From assembly GCA_030602715.1 (NCBI GenBank), contig JAUVZD010000001.1:186001-250000 (forward strand): DNA of 64,000 nucleotides, given 5' to 3'. The position numbers and the translations under genes were made by a program. Of the stretch, positions 1 to 7,019 are shown one piece after another. The DNA is from Candidatus Coatesiibacteriota bacterium (GTDB taxonomy: Bacteria > RBG-13-66-14 > B26-G2 > JAUVZD01). A model generated the notes under the pieces. It was not told where the DNA came from, searched no databases, and saw only the letters and a program-made list of their open reading frames with translations. Each line of letters opens with the position of its first letter. The stretch's first letter is position 1.

Positions 1-525
1 CTTAAGTTCGGCGAAACGAGCTTTGAGCTCTCTAGTAAGACCTCCTGCCTCCTCCTGGGTGCCCAGAAGCACTCCCAGCCTTTCTATGTTGGCATAAAGG
101 TCGGCGATGCTTCGGGCATAGAAACTTGCCGAGGGTATGTTCCAGGAGGTTAGGCGCTCACCGAAGCTCTTCTGCTCCAAGCCGGTGAGAACGGTGAGGT
201 CCGGCTCAAGAGATGCGATAGATTCAATGCTGGGATTGGAGAAACTACCCACCAGAGGGAGTTGGGAGAGCTGGGGGGGATAGTCACACTCCCGCACCAC
301 TCCCACCAGCACATCCTGTTTGCCCAGGGCGCAGATTATCTCCCCAGCTTCAGGCGAGAGGCAAACCACCCGTTTTGCCGGTTCCTGCAAGCTGACTGAA
401 ATCCCCCGGTCATCGGTTATGGTGAGAGGAGAGGCTTCCCCCTCAGCCTCTCTCGCTTCTTTTCCGCATGCGACGGCGAGAGCAAGGCAGACAGCAATCA
501 TAAAGGTCTGCAAGTTCCGCTTCAA
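1..525 (-). CDS. btuF: BtuF-like cobalamin ABC transporter substrate-binding lipoprotein (partial)
   Basis: The gene runs off the left edge of the window, so only the N-terminal 175 residues are visible. They match the helical-backbone periplasmic metal/corrinoid-binding family: a VVCLSPEAGEIICALG segment, then VGVVRECDYPP and the SLEPDLTVLTG strand typical of BtuF/FhuD-like proteins. I place the start at a TTG (complement of 523-525), not the first ATG at 501. AGGAG lies 7 nt upstream of the TTG, and the added residues complete a signal peptide ending in a lipobox (LAVAC). It should be a lipid-anchored periplasmic vitamin B12-binding protein that hands its ligand to a BtuCD transporter. The cobalamin riboswitch upstream supports the substrate; the family fold alone would also allow a siderophore or haem ligand. 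Confidence 0.88.
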   Translation of the reverse strand, partial: MKRNLQTFMIAVCLALAVACGKEAREAEGEASPLTITDDRGISVSLQEPAKRVVCLSPEAGEIICALGKQDVLVGVVRECDYPPQLSQLPLVGSFSNPSIESIASLEPDLTVLTGLEQKSFGERLTSWNIPSASFYARSIADLYANIERLGVLLGTQEEAGGLTRELKARFAELK

Positions 526-538
526 TTGTAGCTCCTGG

Positions 539-565
539 AAAAAGCTCCACCCTCATGGGTGGAGC
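539..565 (-). terminator. Intrinsic terminator, likely riboswitch expression platform
   Basis: A perfect 9-bp stem (GCTCCACCC/GGGTGGAGC, loop ATGA) is followed on the minus strand by five U. It lies between the cobalamin aptamer and the btuF ribosome-binding site and ends only 2 nt before the AGGAG. Cobalamin binding would be expected to favour this terminator and shut off btuF. Confidence 0.8.
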
Positions 566-621
566 CCGCTCGGCAAAGCAAAAAGGCAGAATCCTTGCCC
601 ACGAAGGACCTTCCTTCTAAA

Positions 622-776
622 CCCATCGTCCGGTCTCCTGACTTGGGGGCTACCTACTATCCCATCCTTCCCAGGGTCTTGACCCCAGTGGAGTTTTTGG
701 GATTTCGCTCCCCTTCACAGTGGCGGGGCCGTGACGGAATCTCACCGCACTTCCCGGCACCGACGGGTAAAGAAAT
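622..776 (-). promoter_or_regulatory. Cobalamin (B12) riboswitch aptamer
   Basis: The minus strand carries the hallmarks of the cobalamin element in the right order: GGTGCCGGGAAG, GCGGTGAGATTCCG, CACGGCCCCGCCACTGTGA, then AAGTCAGGAGACCGG (the B12 box region). It begins about where transcription from the promoter at 785-813 would start and ends about 57 bp before the intrinsic terminator in front of btuF. The assignment rests on recognised consensus segments. Confidence 0.96.
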
Positions 777-784
777 TTTTCCAA

Positions 785-813
785 CTTATATGATAATATC
801 AGACGCTTGTCAA
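785..813 (-). promoter_or_regulatory. Sigma70-like promoter of the riboswitch-btuF transcript
   Basis: On the minus strand, TTGACA and TATAAG are separated by 17 bp. The predicted start (about 778) falls directly at the 5' edge of the cobalamin aptamer. The promoter sits immediately after the glgA stop codon, so btuF is probably transcribed separately from glgA. Confidence 0.8.
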
Positions 814-824
814 GGGAAAACCGC

Positions 825-2294
825 TCACATTTTTCGGGCGGCTATTTCATATAATTCAACATATCTTTTTGCCGACTCGTCCCAGGAAAAATCCTGGGCG
901 AAGCAGTTGTCCGAAAGCTTTTGCCAAAGCTCCCGATTCTGGTGAGCTTTCAGGCATCTGCGCAATGCGGAGAGGAGGGCTTCCCCACTGTATTCGGTGA
1001 AGGTGAAACCGGTGGCTTCCACCTTCGCAATCTCCTCCACATCGGCATCTTCCAGGTTGATGACGGTGTCGGCTAATCCACCTACAGCTCGCACCACCGG
1101 CACGGTGCCGTAAGCCATGGAGATCATCTGGGAGAGCCCGCAGGGTTCGTAGCGAGAGGGCATGAGGAAGGCATCACAGCCGGCGTAGATGCGGTGGGCT
1201 AAGTCTCTGTCGTAGGAGATGGTGGCTGAACATTGCTTTGGATATTTCCCTGCCAACTTTCGGAATATATCCTCGTAGCGGTCCACTCCGCTCCCCAGCA
1301 CCACCAACTGCGCCCCGGATTCAATGAACTGGGAGGCGATATCGGAGAATATATCAAAGCCCTTCTGCTTGCTGAGGCGAGAGACTACGCCGACCAGAAG
1401 TGGATCATCCCTCTGGGGTAGTGCCACCTCTTCCTGCAGGGCGCGGCGACACTCCGTTTTACCGGCGATATCCTCCCTGCTGAAGTTTTTGGCGATGAAA
1501 CGGTCGGTTGCGGGATTCCAGACGCTGTAGTCTATGCCGTTTATCACCCCGTAGAGTTTTTCCGAGATTCGCCGCAAGTCCTTATCCAACCCGAAGCCGA
1601 ACTCCTCGGTCTGAATCTCCTCGGCGTACCGGGGAGAGACGGTGTTTACCACCGGAGCGAGAAAACCCCCCTTTATCATCGCCCAACCATCCCCATCGCC
1701 CAGGAGGTGGTGCTGAAGATATTCCTGTGGAAGACCGGTAGTGGGAAACTTGTCCTTCGGTTGATAACCCTTGTAGCCCAGATTGTGGATGGTAAAGACG
1801 GTGGCGATTCTCCGATAGAAATCCTGACCGCGGTAAAACTCCTGCAGATAGGGCTGAACCAGCCCGGTATGCCAATCGTTTAGGTGCAGTATATCCGGCT
1901 GAAAGCCCCAGTGGGGCAGTCCCTCCAGGAGGGCACGGTTGAACAGGGCGAACCGCTCCAGGTTGTCGGGATACTCCCGGTCGTCCTGGCTGTAGAGTTC
2001 GGGGCGGTCGTAGAAGGGGTCGTAGCCCACCAGAAAGGTGGGAATATCACTTCCCGGCTGGTGGGAAAGATAGAGGTCAACGGAAAGGTTATCCCCTCCG
2101 AGGGGGACGGGGACTCCCTCAGCGACCAGCTCAACTGCTATGCCTTTCTCTCGGATACAGCGGTAGTAGGGTAGTGCTATGGTCACTTCGTGCCCGAGAC
2201 CGAGCAGTGCTCTGGGCAGGGAGCCGACCACATCAGCCAGCCCACCTGTCTTGGCGAAGGGGAACACCTCGCTTGAGGATAGAAGGATGCGCAT
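825..2294 (-). CDS. glgA: Glycogen synthase (ADP-glucose type, GT5)
   Basis: The 489-residue product has the full length of bacterial GlgA. It transfers glucose from ADP-glucose to the non-reducing end of an alpha-1,4-glucan in the cytoplasm. The N-terminal sugar-nucleotide loop KTGGLADV is at residues 15-22. The acceptor-side domain contains LHLNDWHTGL and TIHNLGYKGY, and the C-terminal GT-B domain starts at GVVSRLSKQKG and has the MPSRYEPCGLSQMISMAYG donor-binding segment. It starts 18 bp after galT and is probably co-transcribed with it, which puts glucan storage next to galactose-derived glucose phosphate. No strong ribosome-binding site is visible before the ATG, which fits translational coupling to galT. 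Confidence 0.96.
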   Translation of the reverse strand: MRILLSSSEVFPFAKTGGLADVVGSLPRALLGLGHEVTIALPYYRCIREKGIAVELVAEGVPVPLGGDNLSVDLYLSHQPGSDIPTFLVGYDPFYDRPELYSQDDREYPDNLERFALFNRALLEGLPHWGFQPDILHLNDWHTGLVQPYLQEFYRGQDFYRRIATVFTIHNLGYKGYQPKDKFPTTGLPQEYLQHHLLGDGDGWAMIKGGFLAPVVNTVSPRYAEEIQTEEFGFGLDKDLRRISEKLYGVINGIDYSVWNPATDRFIAKNFSREDIAGKTECRRALQEEVALPQRDDPLLVGVVSRLSKQKGFDIFSDIASQFIESGAQLVVLGSGVDRYEDIFRKLAGKYPKQCSATISYDRDLAHRIYAGCDAFLMPSRYEPCGLSQMISMAYGTVPVVRAVGGLADTVINLEDADVEEIAKVEATGFTFTEYSGEALLSALRRCLKAHQNRELWQKLSDNCFAQDFSWDESAKRYVELYEIAARKM

Positions 2295-2312
2295 GGGTGT
2301 TCACAGAAGGGG

Positions 2313-3329
2313 TTATTGATAATTCTTCAGGATTTCCGCCACCTCTTCCGGAGGGGTGGGGTTGATATAGAAACCGGTTCCCCATTCAAAACCGGCGACT
2401 TTGGTCACTTTAGGGGTAAACTCAATATGCCAGTGATAATGAGGCAGTTCTTCGTCCTGGCAGGGTGAGGTATGTAGCATAAAGTTGTAAGGTGGATAAT
2501 TGAGCACACCGTCCATTTTGCGCACTACTTCACGCAACAACCAGGAGAAATCCTTTATCTCCTCGGGACTGGTCAGGCGAAAGCTGGCGATATGCCTTTT
2601 GGGGAGCATCCATACCTCAAAGGGGAAACGACTGGCAAAGGGAGCGATGACCAAGAACATATCCGTCTCAATTACTATGCGGCGCTGGTCAAAGAGCTCC
2701 TGGTTGATGATATCGCAGTAGATACAACGTTCTCTCAATTTGTAGTGGGTTTCACAGCCGATTATCTCCTCGGAGACCCGCTTGGGGATAATGGGGGTGG
2801 CGATTAGCTGGGAGTGGGGATGTTCTAAGGTGGCTCCAGCTTCAGAGCCGCAATTTTTGAATACCATTATATACATAAGTTTACTATCTTTCCTGAGTTC
2901 GGTCATTCTGTCTTTTATAGACCACAGTAAAGACTCCACTTCTTTTGGGTTCAGGTTTCCAAGGGTGACATTATGTTTCGGCGTTTCTATAATCACCTCG
3001 TGGGCGCCGACGCCGTTCATGACATCATAGAGACCCATTCCCGCCCTATTCAACTCCCCATCCACCTGAAGGGCGGGGTATTTATTGGGCACCACCCGAA
3101 GGCGCCATCCGGGGGTGTCGGGTGGGGTGCCGTCACGGTATGCCAGCACCTCCGGAGGAGTTTGATCTTCATTGCCGTAGCAGAAGGGACAGTCGTCCTT
3201 GTGTTCGGGTATGGTTCCATTTCCATCTGGAGGTAGGTGGGAATGATTGTAGTCGGCGGGTCTCTTGGAACGTTCGCTAGCGATTATCACCCAGCGATCG
3301 ATGATGGGGTCTTTGCGTAGTTGGGGCAA
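2313..3329 (-). CDS. galT: Galactose-1-phosphate uridylyltransferase
   Basis: This 338-residue enzyme exchanges UMP between UDP-glucose and galactose-1-phosphate in the Leloir pathway. The HIT-superfamily triad HPH is at residues 170-172 (TLEHPHSQL), with His172 as the predicted uridylylated nucleophile. Cys47, Cys50, His119 and His170 correspond to the structural zinc ligands of the E. coli enzyme. A second Cys pair (CIYCDI) and the MLPKRHIASF segment complete the C-terminal half. The start is a TTG with GGAG 5 nt upstream. Two promoters are readable just upstream, and glgA follows at 18 bp. The substrate could be another hexose phosphate in some GalT-like enzymes, but the active-site match is good. 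Confidence 0.95.
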   Translation of the reverse strand: MPQLRKDPIIDRWVIIASERSKRPADYNHSHLPPDGNGTIPEHKDDCPFCYGNEDQTPPEVLAYRDGTPPDTPGWRLRVVPNKYPALQVDGELNRAGMGLYDVMNGVGAHEVIIETPKHNVTLGNLNPKEVESLLWSIKDRMTELRKDSKLMYIMVFKNCGSEAGATLEHPHSQLIATPIIPKRVSEEIIGCETHYKLRERCIYCDIINQELFDQRRIVIETDMFLVIAPFASRFPFEVWMLPKRHIASFRLTSPEEIKDFSWLLREVVRKMDGVLNYPPYNFMLHTSPCQDEELPHYHWHIEFTPKVTKVAGFEWGTGFYINPTPPEEVAEILKNYQ

Positions 3330-3360
3330 TCCTTCTCCCGGAGAAAAATTGATGAGCTAA

Positions 3361-3388
3361 ATTTTATATACTTTTTGAGATAAGTCAA
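3361..3388 (-). promoter_or_regulatory. Proximal promoter of galT-glgA
   Basis: On the minus strand, TTGACT and TAAAAT are separated by 16 bp, giving a predicted leader of about 25 nt before the galT TTG start. Confidence 0.65.
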
Positions 3389-3391
3389 GAA

Positions 3392-3420
3392 AAGATAACC
3401 AAAAAAAGACCTAAAGTCAA
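3392..3420 (-). promoter_or_regulatory. Distal promoter of galT-glgA
   Basis: On the minus strand, TTGACT and TATCTT are separated by 17 bp, about 32 bp upstream of the proximal promoter. The shared TTGACT -35 suggests a tandem pair. Confidence 0.5.
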
Positions 3421-3569
3421 GGAAAGAATTGGGGATAGTTGGGAACTCCGGGAGAGTAGAACCATTGCTGACTGCTGTTTCCTTAATAATTAACCCATAA
3501 TATTGTTTTCATCAAAAACAATTTACATTCTTAATGTTTGGATATTAAAGAATTATTTACTTTTTGCCC

Positions 3570-3598
3570 TTGAAATTTATCTTGAATTATTGTATAAT
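3570..3598 (+). promoter_or_regulatory. Sigma70-like promoter of the arsR-family gene
   Basis: TTGAAA and TATAAT are separated by exactly 17 bp. The predicted start is about 3605, which leaves a leader of roughly 95 nt before the ATG at 3699. Confidence 0.8.
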
Positions 3599-3634
3599 AT
3601 ATAGACGAAAGGGGAAAAAAACAGAAGAATTGAC

Positions 3635-3672
3635 GGTGGCAATTCAGCCACCACTAAACCCTGTCCTCAGGG
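3635..3672 (+). other. Two hairpins in the leader of the arsR-family gene
   Basis: The 5' leader holds GGTGGC/GCCACC (3635-3640 and 3647-3652, 6-nt loop), followed by CCCTG/CAGGG (3659-3663 and 3668-3672, 4-nt loop). Either could be an operator for the regulator acting on its own gene or an RNA structure. The rest of the 235-bp gap between galT and this leader is A/T-rich; I see only the promoters listed. Confidence 0.4.
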
Positions 3673-3698
3673 ATTCAGAAAGGGAGGTAGGACCAGGG

Positions 3699-4034
3699 AT
3701 GTATGACAAACAGGTTTACAGAATGCAGTATGAGTTTTTCAAAGCGCTGGCTAATCCGATGCGACTGATGCTTCTTGATGTTCTCCAGGAAGGCGAGAAA
3801 TCAGTCTCCGACCTTCTGGAGCTGACCGGCTCCAAGAAGGCAAACCTCTCACAACATCTATCCGCTCTCCGTGAAAGGGGTTTGATTGACGCCAGGCGGG
3901 ATGGACGCAGTGTATATTACAGCGTTTCAAAACCCAAGTTGAGCAAGCTCTTTGACGAGGTACACAAAATTCTGGTGGAATCACTGGAGGCGAAGAGCAG
4001 TATTTTGAAACAACTCACCAAGATGGCTTCGTAA
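3699..4034 (+). CDS. ArsR/SmtB-family winged-helix transcriptional regulator
   Basis: The 111-residue product is a typical small winged-helix repressor. FKALANPMRLMLLDVLQEGE begins the domain, SVSDLLELTGSKKANLSQHL is the helix-turn-helix, and RRDGRSVYYSVS is the wing. The ATG at 3699 is preceded by GGGAGG at about 11 nt. Longer in-frame starts would run back into the promoter or the leader hairpins. The usual metal-binding ELCVCDL motif is absent: the same position reads SVSDLLEL without cysteine, so it probably does not sense thiophilic metals. No adjacent gene on the same strand indicates a target; autoregulation through the leader repeats is possible. Confidence 0.88.
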   Translation: MYDKQVYRMQYEFFKALANPMRLMLLDVLQEGEKSVSDLLELTGSKKANLSQHLSALRERGLIDARRDGRSVYYSVSKPKLSKLFDEVHKILVESLEAKSSILKQLTKMAS

Positions 4035-4078
4035 GAGGACCTCTCGCCAAAAGAAACGTTGAATACAGTATCGTTCAT

Positions 4079-4105
4079 CCAAGGGGGATTCTTCCCCCTT
4101 CTTTT
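4079..4105 (+). terminator. Intrinsic terminator after the arsR-family gene
   Basis: AAGGGGGA and TCCCCCTT form an 8-bp stem with a 4-nt loop (4081-4100), followed by CTTTTATT on the plus strand. Confidence 0.85.
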
Positions 4106-4109
4106 ATTA

Positions 4110-4424
4110 TCAGCTGGATAGTTTTTCCTGGCGTCCGAAAAGAGCCTGGGAAAGCCCCCGTCTGTCAATGTCCCACACCAAGCGGGGATATGCGGAAAGC
4201 CCTGTGGCGGATAATCGGCGATAGAGCTGGGAATTGGACAGAAGCCGAAGGATTGCATCGGCGAGCGCCCGATGGTCATCGGGGGGAACGATGATTGCGC
4301 TTTCGCCGTCCTCAACCATATAAGGGATCCCCCCCGCCGGGGTGGTTACGATAGGCAATCCCTCAGCCATAGCCTCCATGTAAACCAATCTACTCGGCTG
4401 TTTTGAGCTGAGAATAACAGACAT
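4110..4424 (-). pseudogene. C-terminal remnant of a GT4-family glycosyltransferase
   Basis: Only the donor-binding end of a GT-B glycosyltransferase remains (104 residues): YMEAMAEGLPIVTTPAGGIP, then VEDGESAIIVPPDD and an alpha-helical tail. A complete GT4 enzyme has about 350-400 residues. None of the reading frames in the 107 bp before it continues the N-terminal half, so the 5' two-thirds appear deleted, not frameshifted. The tail (RLVW near the end) resembles the C-terminus of the intact glycosyltransferase two genes upstream. That suggests a duplicated or recombined locus. It is the last gene of the operon that starts at 10931 and is unlikely to be active. Confidence 0.7.
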
Positions 4425-4531
4425 TTTGGGAGGGGAAACCCTTCCTTTTTTGTTTATCTAAATGGTTTCTTTAAACAGATACGAATAGTACTCTTTGCTA
4501 TCTTTCAGTCTCTTTGTATAAAAAGGCGACA

Positions 4532-5899
4532 TCAGAAACGACGTATAAAGTAGCGTCTCTTTTCCGAAGGGTCTTTTATAATATCCTTTGAGAACTGAAC
4601 ATTTATGTTCAACCCTCCTCCCAGATGGTATGTAAATATCTCTTTTACCCTCTTTTCAGCTTTTCTGCGGTATTCACTTTTATCATATCTTTCGTGCACC
4701 TTCAAAATAACCTCAAAATCGCTTGGCGTATGCTGGATGGTTTGAAATTGATACACCATTTTTCGCATAAGTGAGTCATGGACTGCAGTAGTAGTTATAA
4801 TCTCATGGCTGAACTGACTTCCATCCGGTAGTATGCCGTTGTCCATAAACTTCCCCACAATGCGCCTAATTATCGGTCCACTTCGTCCGCAGGGGCAACT
4901 GTCGGCTTCATCCAATACCGCTAAATCTCCGCTGTCATAGCGGATAACTGGGGTCATCCTATTAGAAGTGTCGGTCACTATTACATGATAATACGCAAAT
5001 CCGTTATCCGGGGGAAGCATATCCTCTACCGGTAAAAATTCTACTATTATGTAGTGAGGAAGTATATGCATGCGCCCTCGCTGACATTCAAATCCCACCA
5101 CACCAACCTCGCTTAAGCCATATTCATTAGCTACCGCACAACCGAAAACCTCCTCAATTAACTTTCTTTGAGTTTCGAGCAAAACCTCAGTTGAGGTAAT
5201 GATCAATTTTAAGCCCAACTCTCGACCATCGATGTCCAACTTGACCAAAGCCCGGGCAAACTCTTCAAGGCTTGAGGGATATGCATAAAGATAATCGGGC
5301 CTGAATCTACGCATCCTCTCATATTGCTTTTGGGCGTGTTTTATCCCCATTTTGAAGACCGGGATGCGAACTCTATTTAGCAGGAAGTCATAAACCCTTT
5401 GCTTCCATCCCTTCCAACTCCCACTGGCGACTGCCCAGACCAATACTCTGGGGCATCCTGGCTCAAGTCCCCACCAGTTGTAAGCCCCAAGAGCGGCGGC
5501 TCTGCGCTGACCCATACTCCTGTGGTCTGCGACTAAACGGAGAGGAACGCCGGTTGAACCCCCAGTATAGATATTCTCCCACAACTTAAAGGGTGGAAAG
5601 CGTTTATTTTCATATTGAGATTTAATATCCTCTCTGGTGATAAGTGGAATCTTCTTCAGCTTGGTAGGATGGTTTACATCGAACGGGTCAATCCCCGCTC
5701 CATCCAAACGCTTCCTGAAAAAAGCATCTGTTTTATAGAAATGGGGTATTATCCTCCTCAACCGCTTGCCGTGATAATCTTCGATAATATGCCAAGGTAG
5801 ATATTCAACACCTTTGAACTTCTCATAAAAGGCATAGATATACTCCCCCAAGAAGGTTCCGATCAGATGATGTATAGATCTACCTGTAGCGGTCTTCAA
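4532..5899 (-). CDS. CapK/PaaK-like adenylate-forming enzyme
   Basis: This protein of about 455 residues belongs to the phenylacetate-CoA ligase/CapK branch of ANL adenylate-forming enzymes. The ATP-binding P-loop TGGSTGVPLRL lies about 115 residues in. YLYAYPSSLEEFARAL, ITSTEVLLETQRKLIEEVFG and NEYGLSEVG form the adenylation core, and CPCGRSGPIIRRIVGK near the C-terminus is the usual PaaK/CapK Cys-rich turn. Related genes sit in capsule and exopolysaccharide loci; their substrates are mostly unknown. I favour the TTG at 5899 over the TTG at 5914 because GGAAGG lies 7 nt upstream of it and it directly follows the stop codon of the preceding glycosyltransferase. With its glycosyltransferase neighbours it probably helps build or modify a surface polysaccharide. 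Confidence 0.82.
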   Translation of the reverse strand: MKTATGRSIHHLIGTFLGEYIYAFYEKFKGVEYLPWHIIEDYHGKRLRRIIPHFYKTDAFFRKRLDGAGIDPFDVNHPTKLKKIPLITREDIKSQYENKRFPPFKLWENIYTGGSTGVPLRLVADHRSMGQRRAAALGAYNWWGLEPGCPRVLVWAVASGSWKGWKQRVYDFLLNRVRIPVFKMGIKHAQKQYERMRRFRPDYLYAYPSSLEEFARALVKLDIDGRELGLKLIITSTEVLLETQRKLIEEVFGCAVANEYGLSEVGVVGFECQRGRMHILPHYIIVEFLPVEDMLPPDNGFAYYHVIVTDTSNRMTPVIRYDSGDLAVLDEADSCPCGRSGPIIRRIVGKFMDNGILPDGSQFSHEIITTTAVHDSLMRKMVYQFQTIQHTPSDFEVILKVHERYDKSEYRRKAEKRVKEIFTYHLGGGLNINVQFSKDIIKDPSEKRRYFIRRF

Positions 5900-5903
5900 A
5901 TTT

Positions 5904-7019
5904 TCACCTTCCAAAAACCTTCCTCGTCCAACCTGGTATCCCCAAGGGCCAAACCAACTTCTGCACTCGGGCGATATTCCTTCGCGAGATACCGCTATAA
6001 AGAACCCTATCCCTAAGAAGTCTTACCGCTTGTTTTGCCATCCCAACATCGTCTCCCACATCAAACGCCAGGCAGTTATTGCCCTCCTCAAGTATCCAAG
6101 GAATTCCCCCAACAATTGTGCTCACTATCGGCAGTCCACCAGCCATCGCCTCTAGGATGGCGTTGGGGAAATTGTCAATTGTGGAGGCATTGAGCATAAT
6201 ATCCGCCTCTTGAATATACCGCGCTACCTCCTCCCTTCCCACCTCCCCGATAAAAGAGACCTCCTTTTCACCAAATCCCAAATCCGCAGAAAGCCTCCTT
6301 AGCCTCTCCTTATCAGGACCGTTTCCAAGGATTAAAAGACGGCTCTTGGGAACCACTTTCTTTATGTTCACAAAACCTCGTATGATAGTGCTTATGCCAT
6401 ATGTAGTATCCTCCAGCCTTCTAGAGACCATGAAAAGAGCATCCTTGGGCTTCCCTCTGGGAAAAGCAAGGAAATCGCTCAAAGGGAGGATGTCTCCAAG
6501 GATTTTTGCATCTACCCCCAACTCCCGTAGAAATTTTGCTAAATATTCCGAAGGAACCAATACTTTGCTGACAATGCGAAATACGAACTTAGCGCCCGCC
6601 CTCCTACCCCTCAGATTCACATAAGCTCCACCACCCCGAAAAAACAATAGAGAATCCTTTCCCAAAATTTGGCAAATTATCAGCGCTGGAAAGGTAATGA
6701 GCCAGAAATCAGTGGTGGAGCCAGAGATGACCATCAAGGTATCACTTAGGGCGATGGATATGATACATTTTATAAACAAGAAGGAATAAAAAATTACCCG
6801 CAAAAATTGGTGGGCGAAGAATACCTTGGTGGTCCTTACCTTCCTTACAATGAACCCCTCCATCTCCAGCTGTCGCCCCATATATTCAGCTTGATTGGGT
6901 ATCCCGGCATGGGGCGGGGGAAAGGGGGCTAACAGGGCAACACTTCCTGCAAGCCCCCGACCCTTCAATTTACCTGGCTTGCTGCCAGCGGCCATAGGTC
7001 TATTGGATTGTGGAATCAA
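5904..7019 (-). CDS. GT4-family glycosyltransferase
   Basis: A GT-B-fold glycosyltransferase of up to 371 residues. The N-terminal Rossmann domain opens with VALLAPFPPPHAGIPNQAEY. The C-terminal domain has RLLILGNGPDKERLR, a Gly-rich EVSFIGEV strand, and the donor-binding ASTIDNFPNAILEAMAGGLP followed by VSTIVGGIP. The E-x7-E pair is recognisable as NAILEAMAGGLP. The longest frame starts at a TTG (7019) overlapping the upstream VIT-VWA gene by 20 bp. An ATG at 6995 and a TTG further in are alternatives, and none has a clear Shine-Dalgarno site, so the start is uncertain. A cytoplasmic or membrane-peripheral role in polysaccharide assembly is likely. Confidence 0.88.
   Translation of the reverse strand: MIPQSNRPMAAGSKPGKLKGRGLAGSVALLAPFPPPHAGIPNQAEYMGRQLEMEGFIVRKVRTTKVFFAHQFLRVIFYSFLFIKCIISIALSDTLMVISGSTTDFWLITFPALIICQILGKDSLLFFRGGGAYVNLRGRRAGAKFVFRIVSKVLVPSEYLAKFLRELGVDAKILGDILPLSDFLAFPRGKPKDALFMVSRRLEDTTYGISTIIRGFVNIKKVVPKSRLLILGNGPDKERLRRLSADLGFGEKEVSFIGEVGREEVARYIQEADIMLNASTIDNFPNAILEAMAGGLPIVSTIVGGIPWILEEGNNCLAFDVGDDVGMAKQAVRLLRDRVLYSGISRRNIARVQKLVWPLGIPGWTRKVFGR

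Noticed and set aside
3564-3698. A 45-residue N-terminal extension of the ArsR-family protein
   Set aside because: The frame begins upstream of the -35 box and passes through the leader hairpins; the ATG at 3699 has a good ribosome-binding site.
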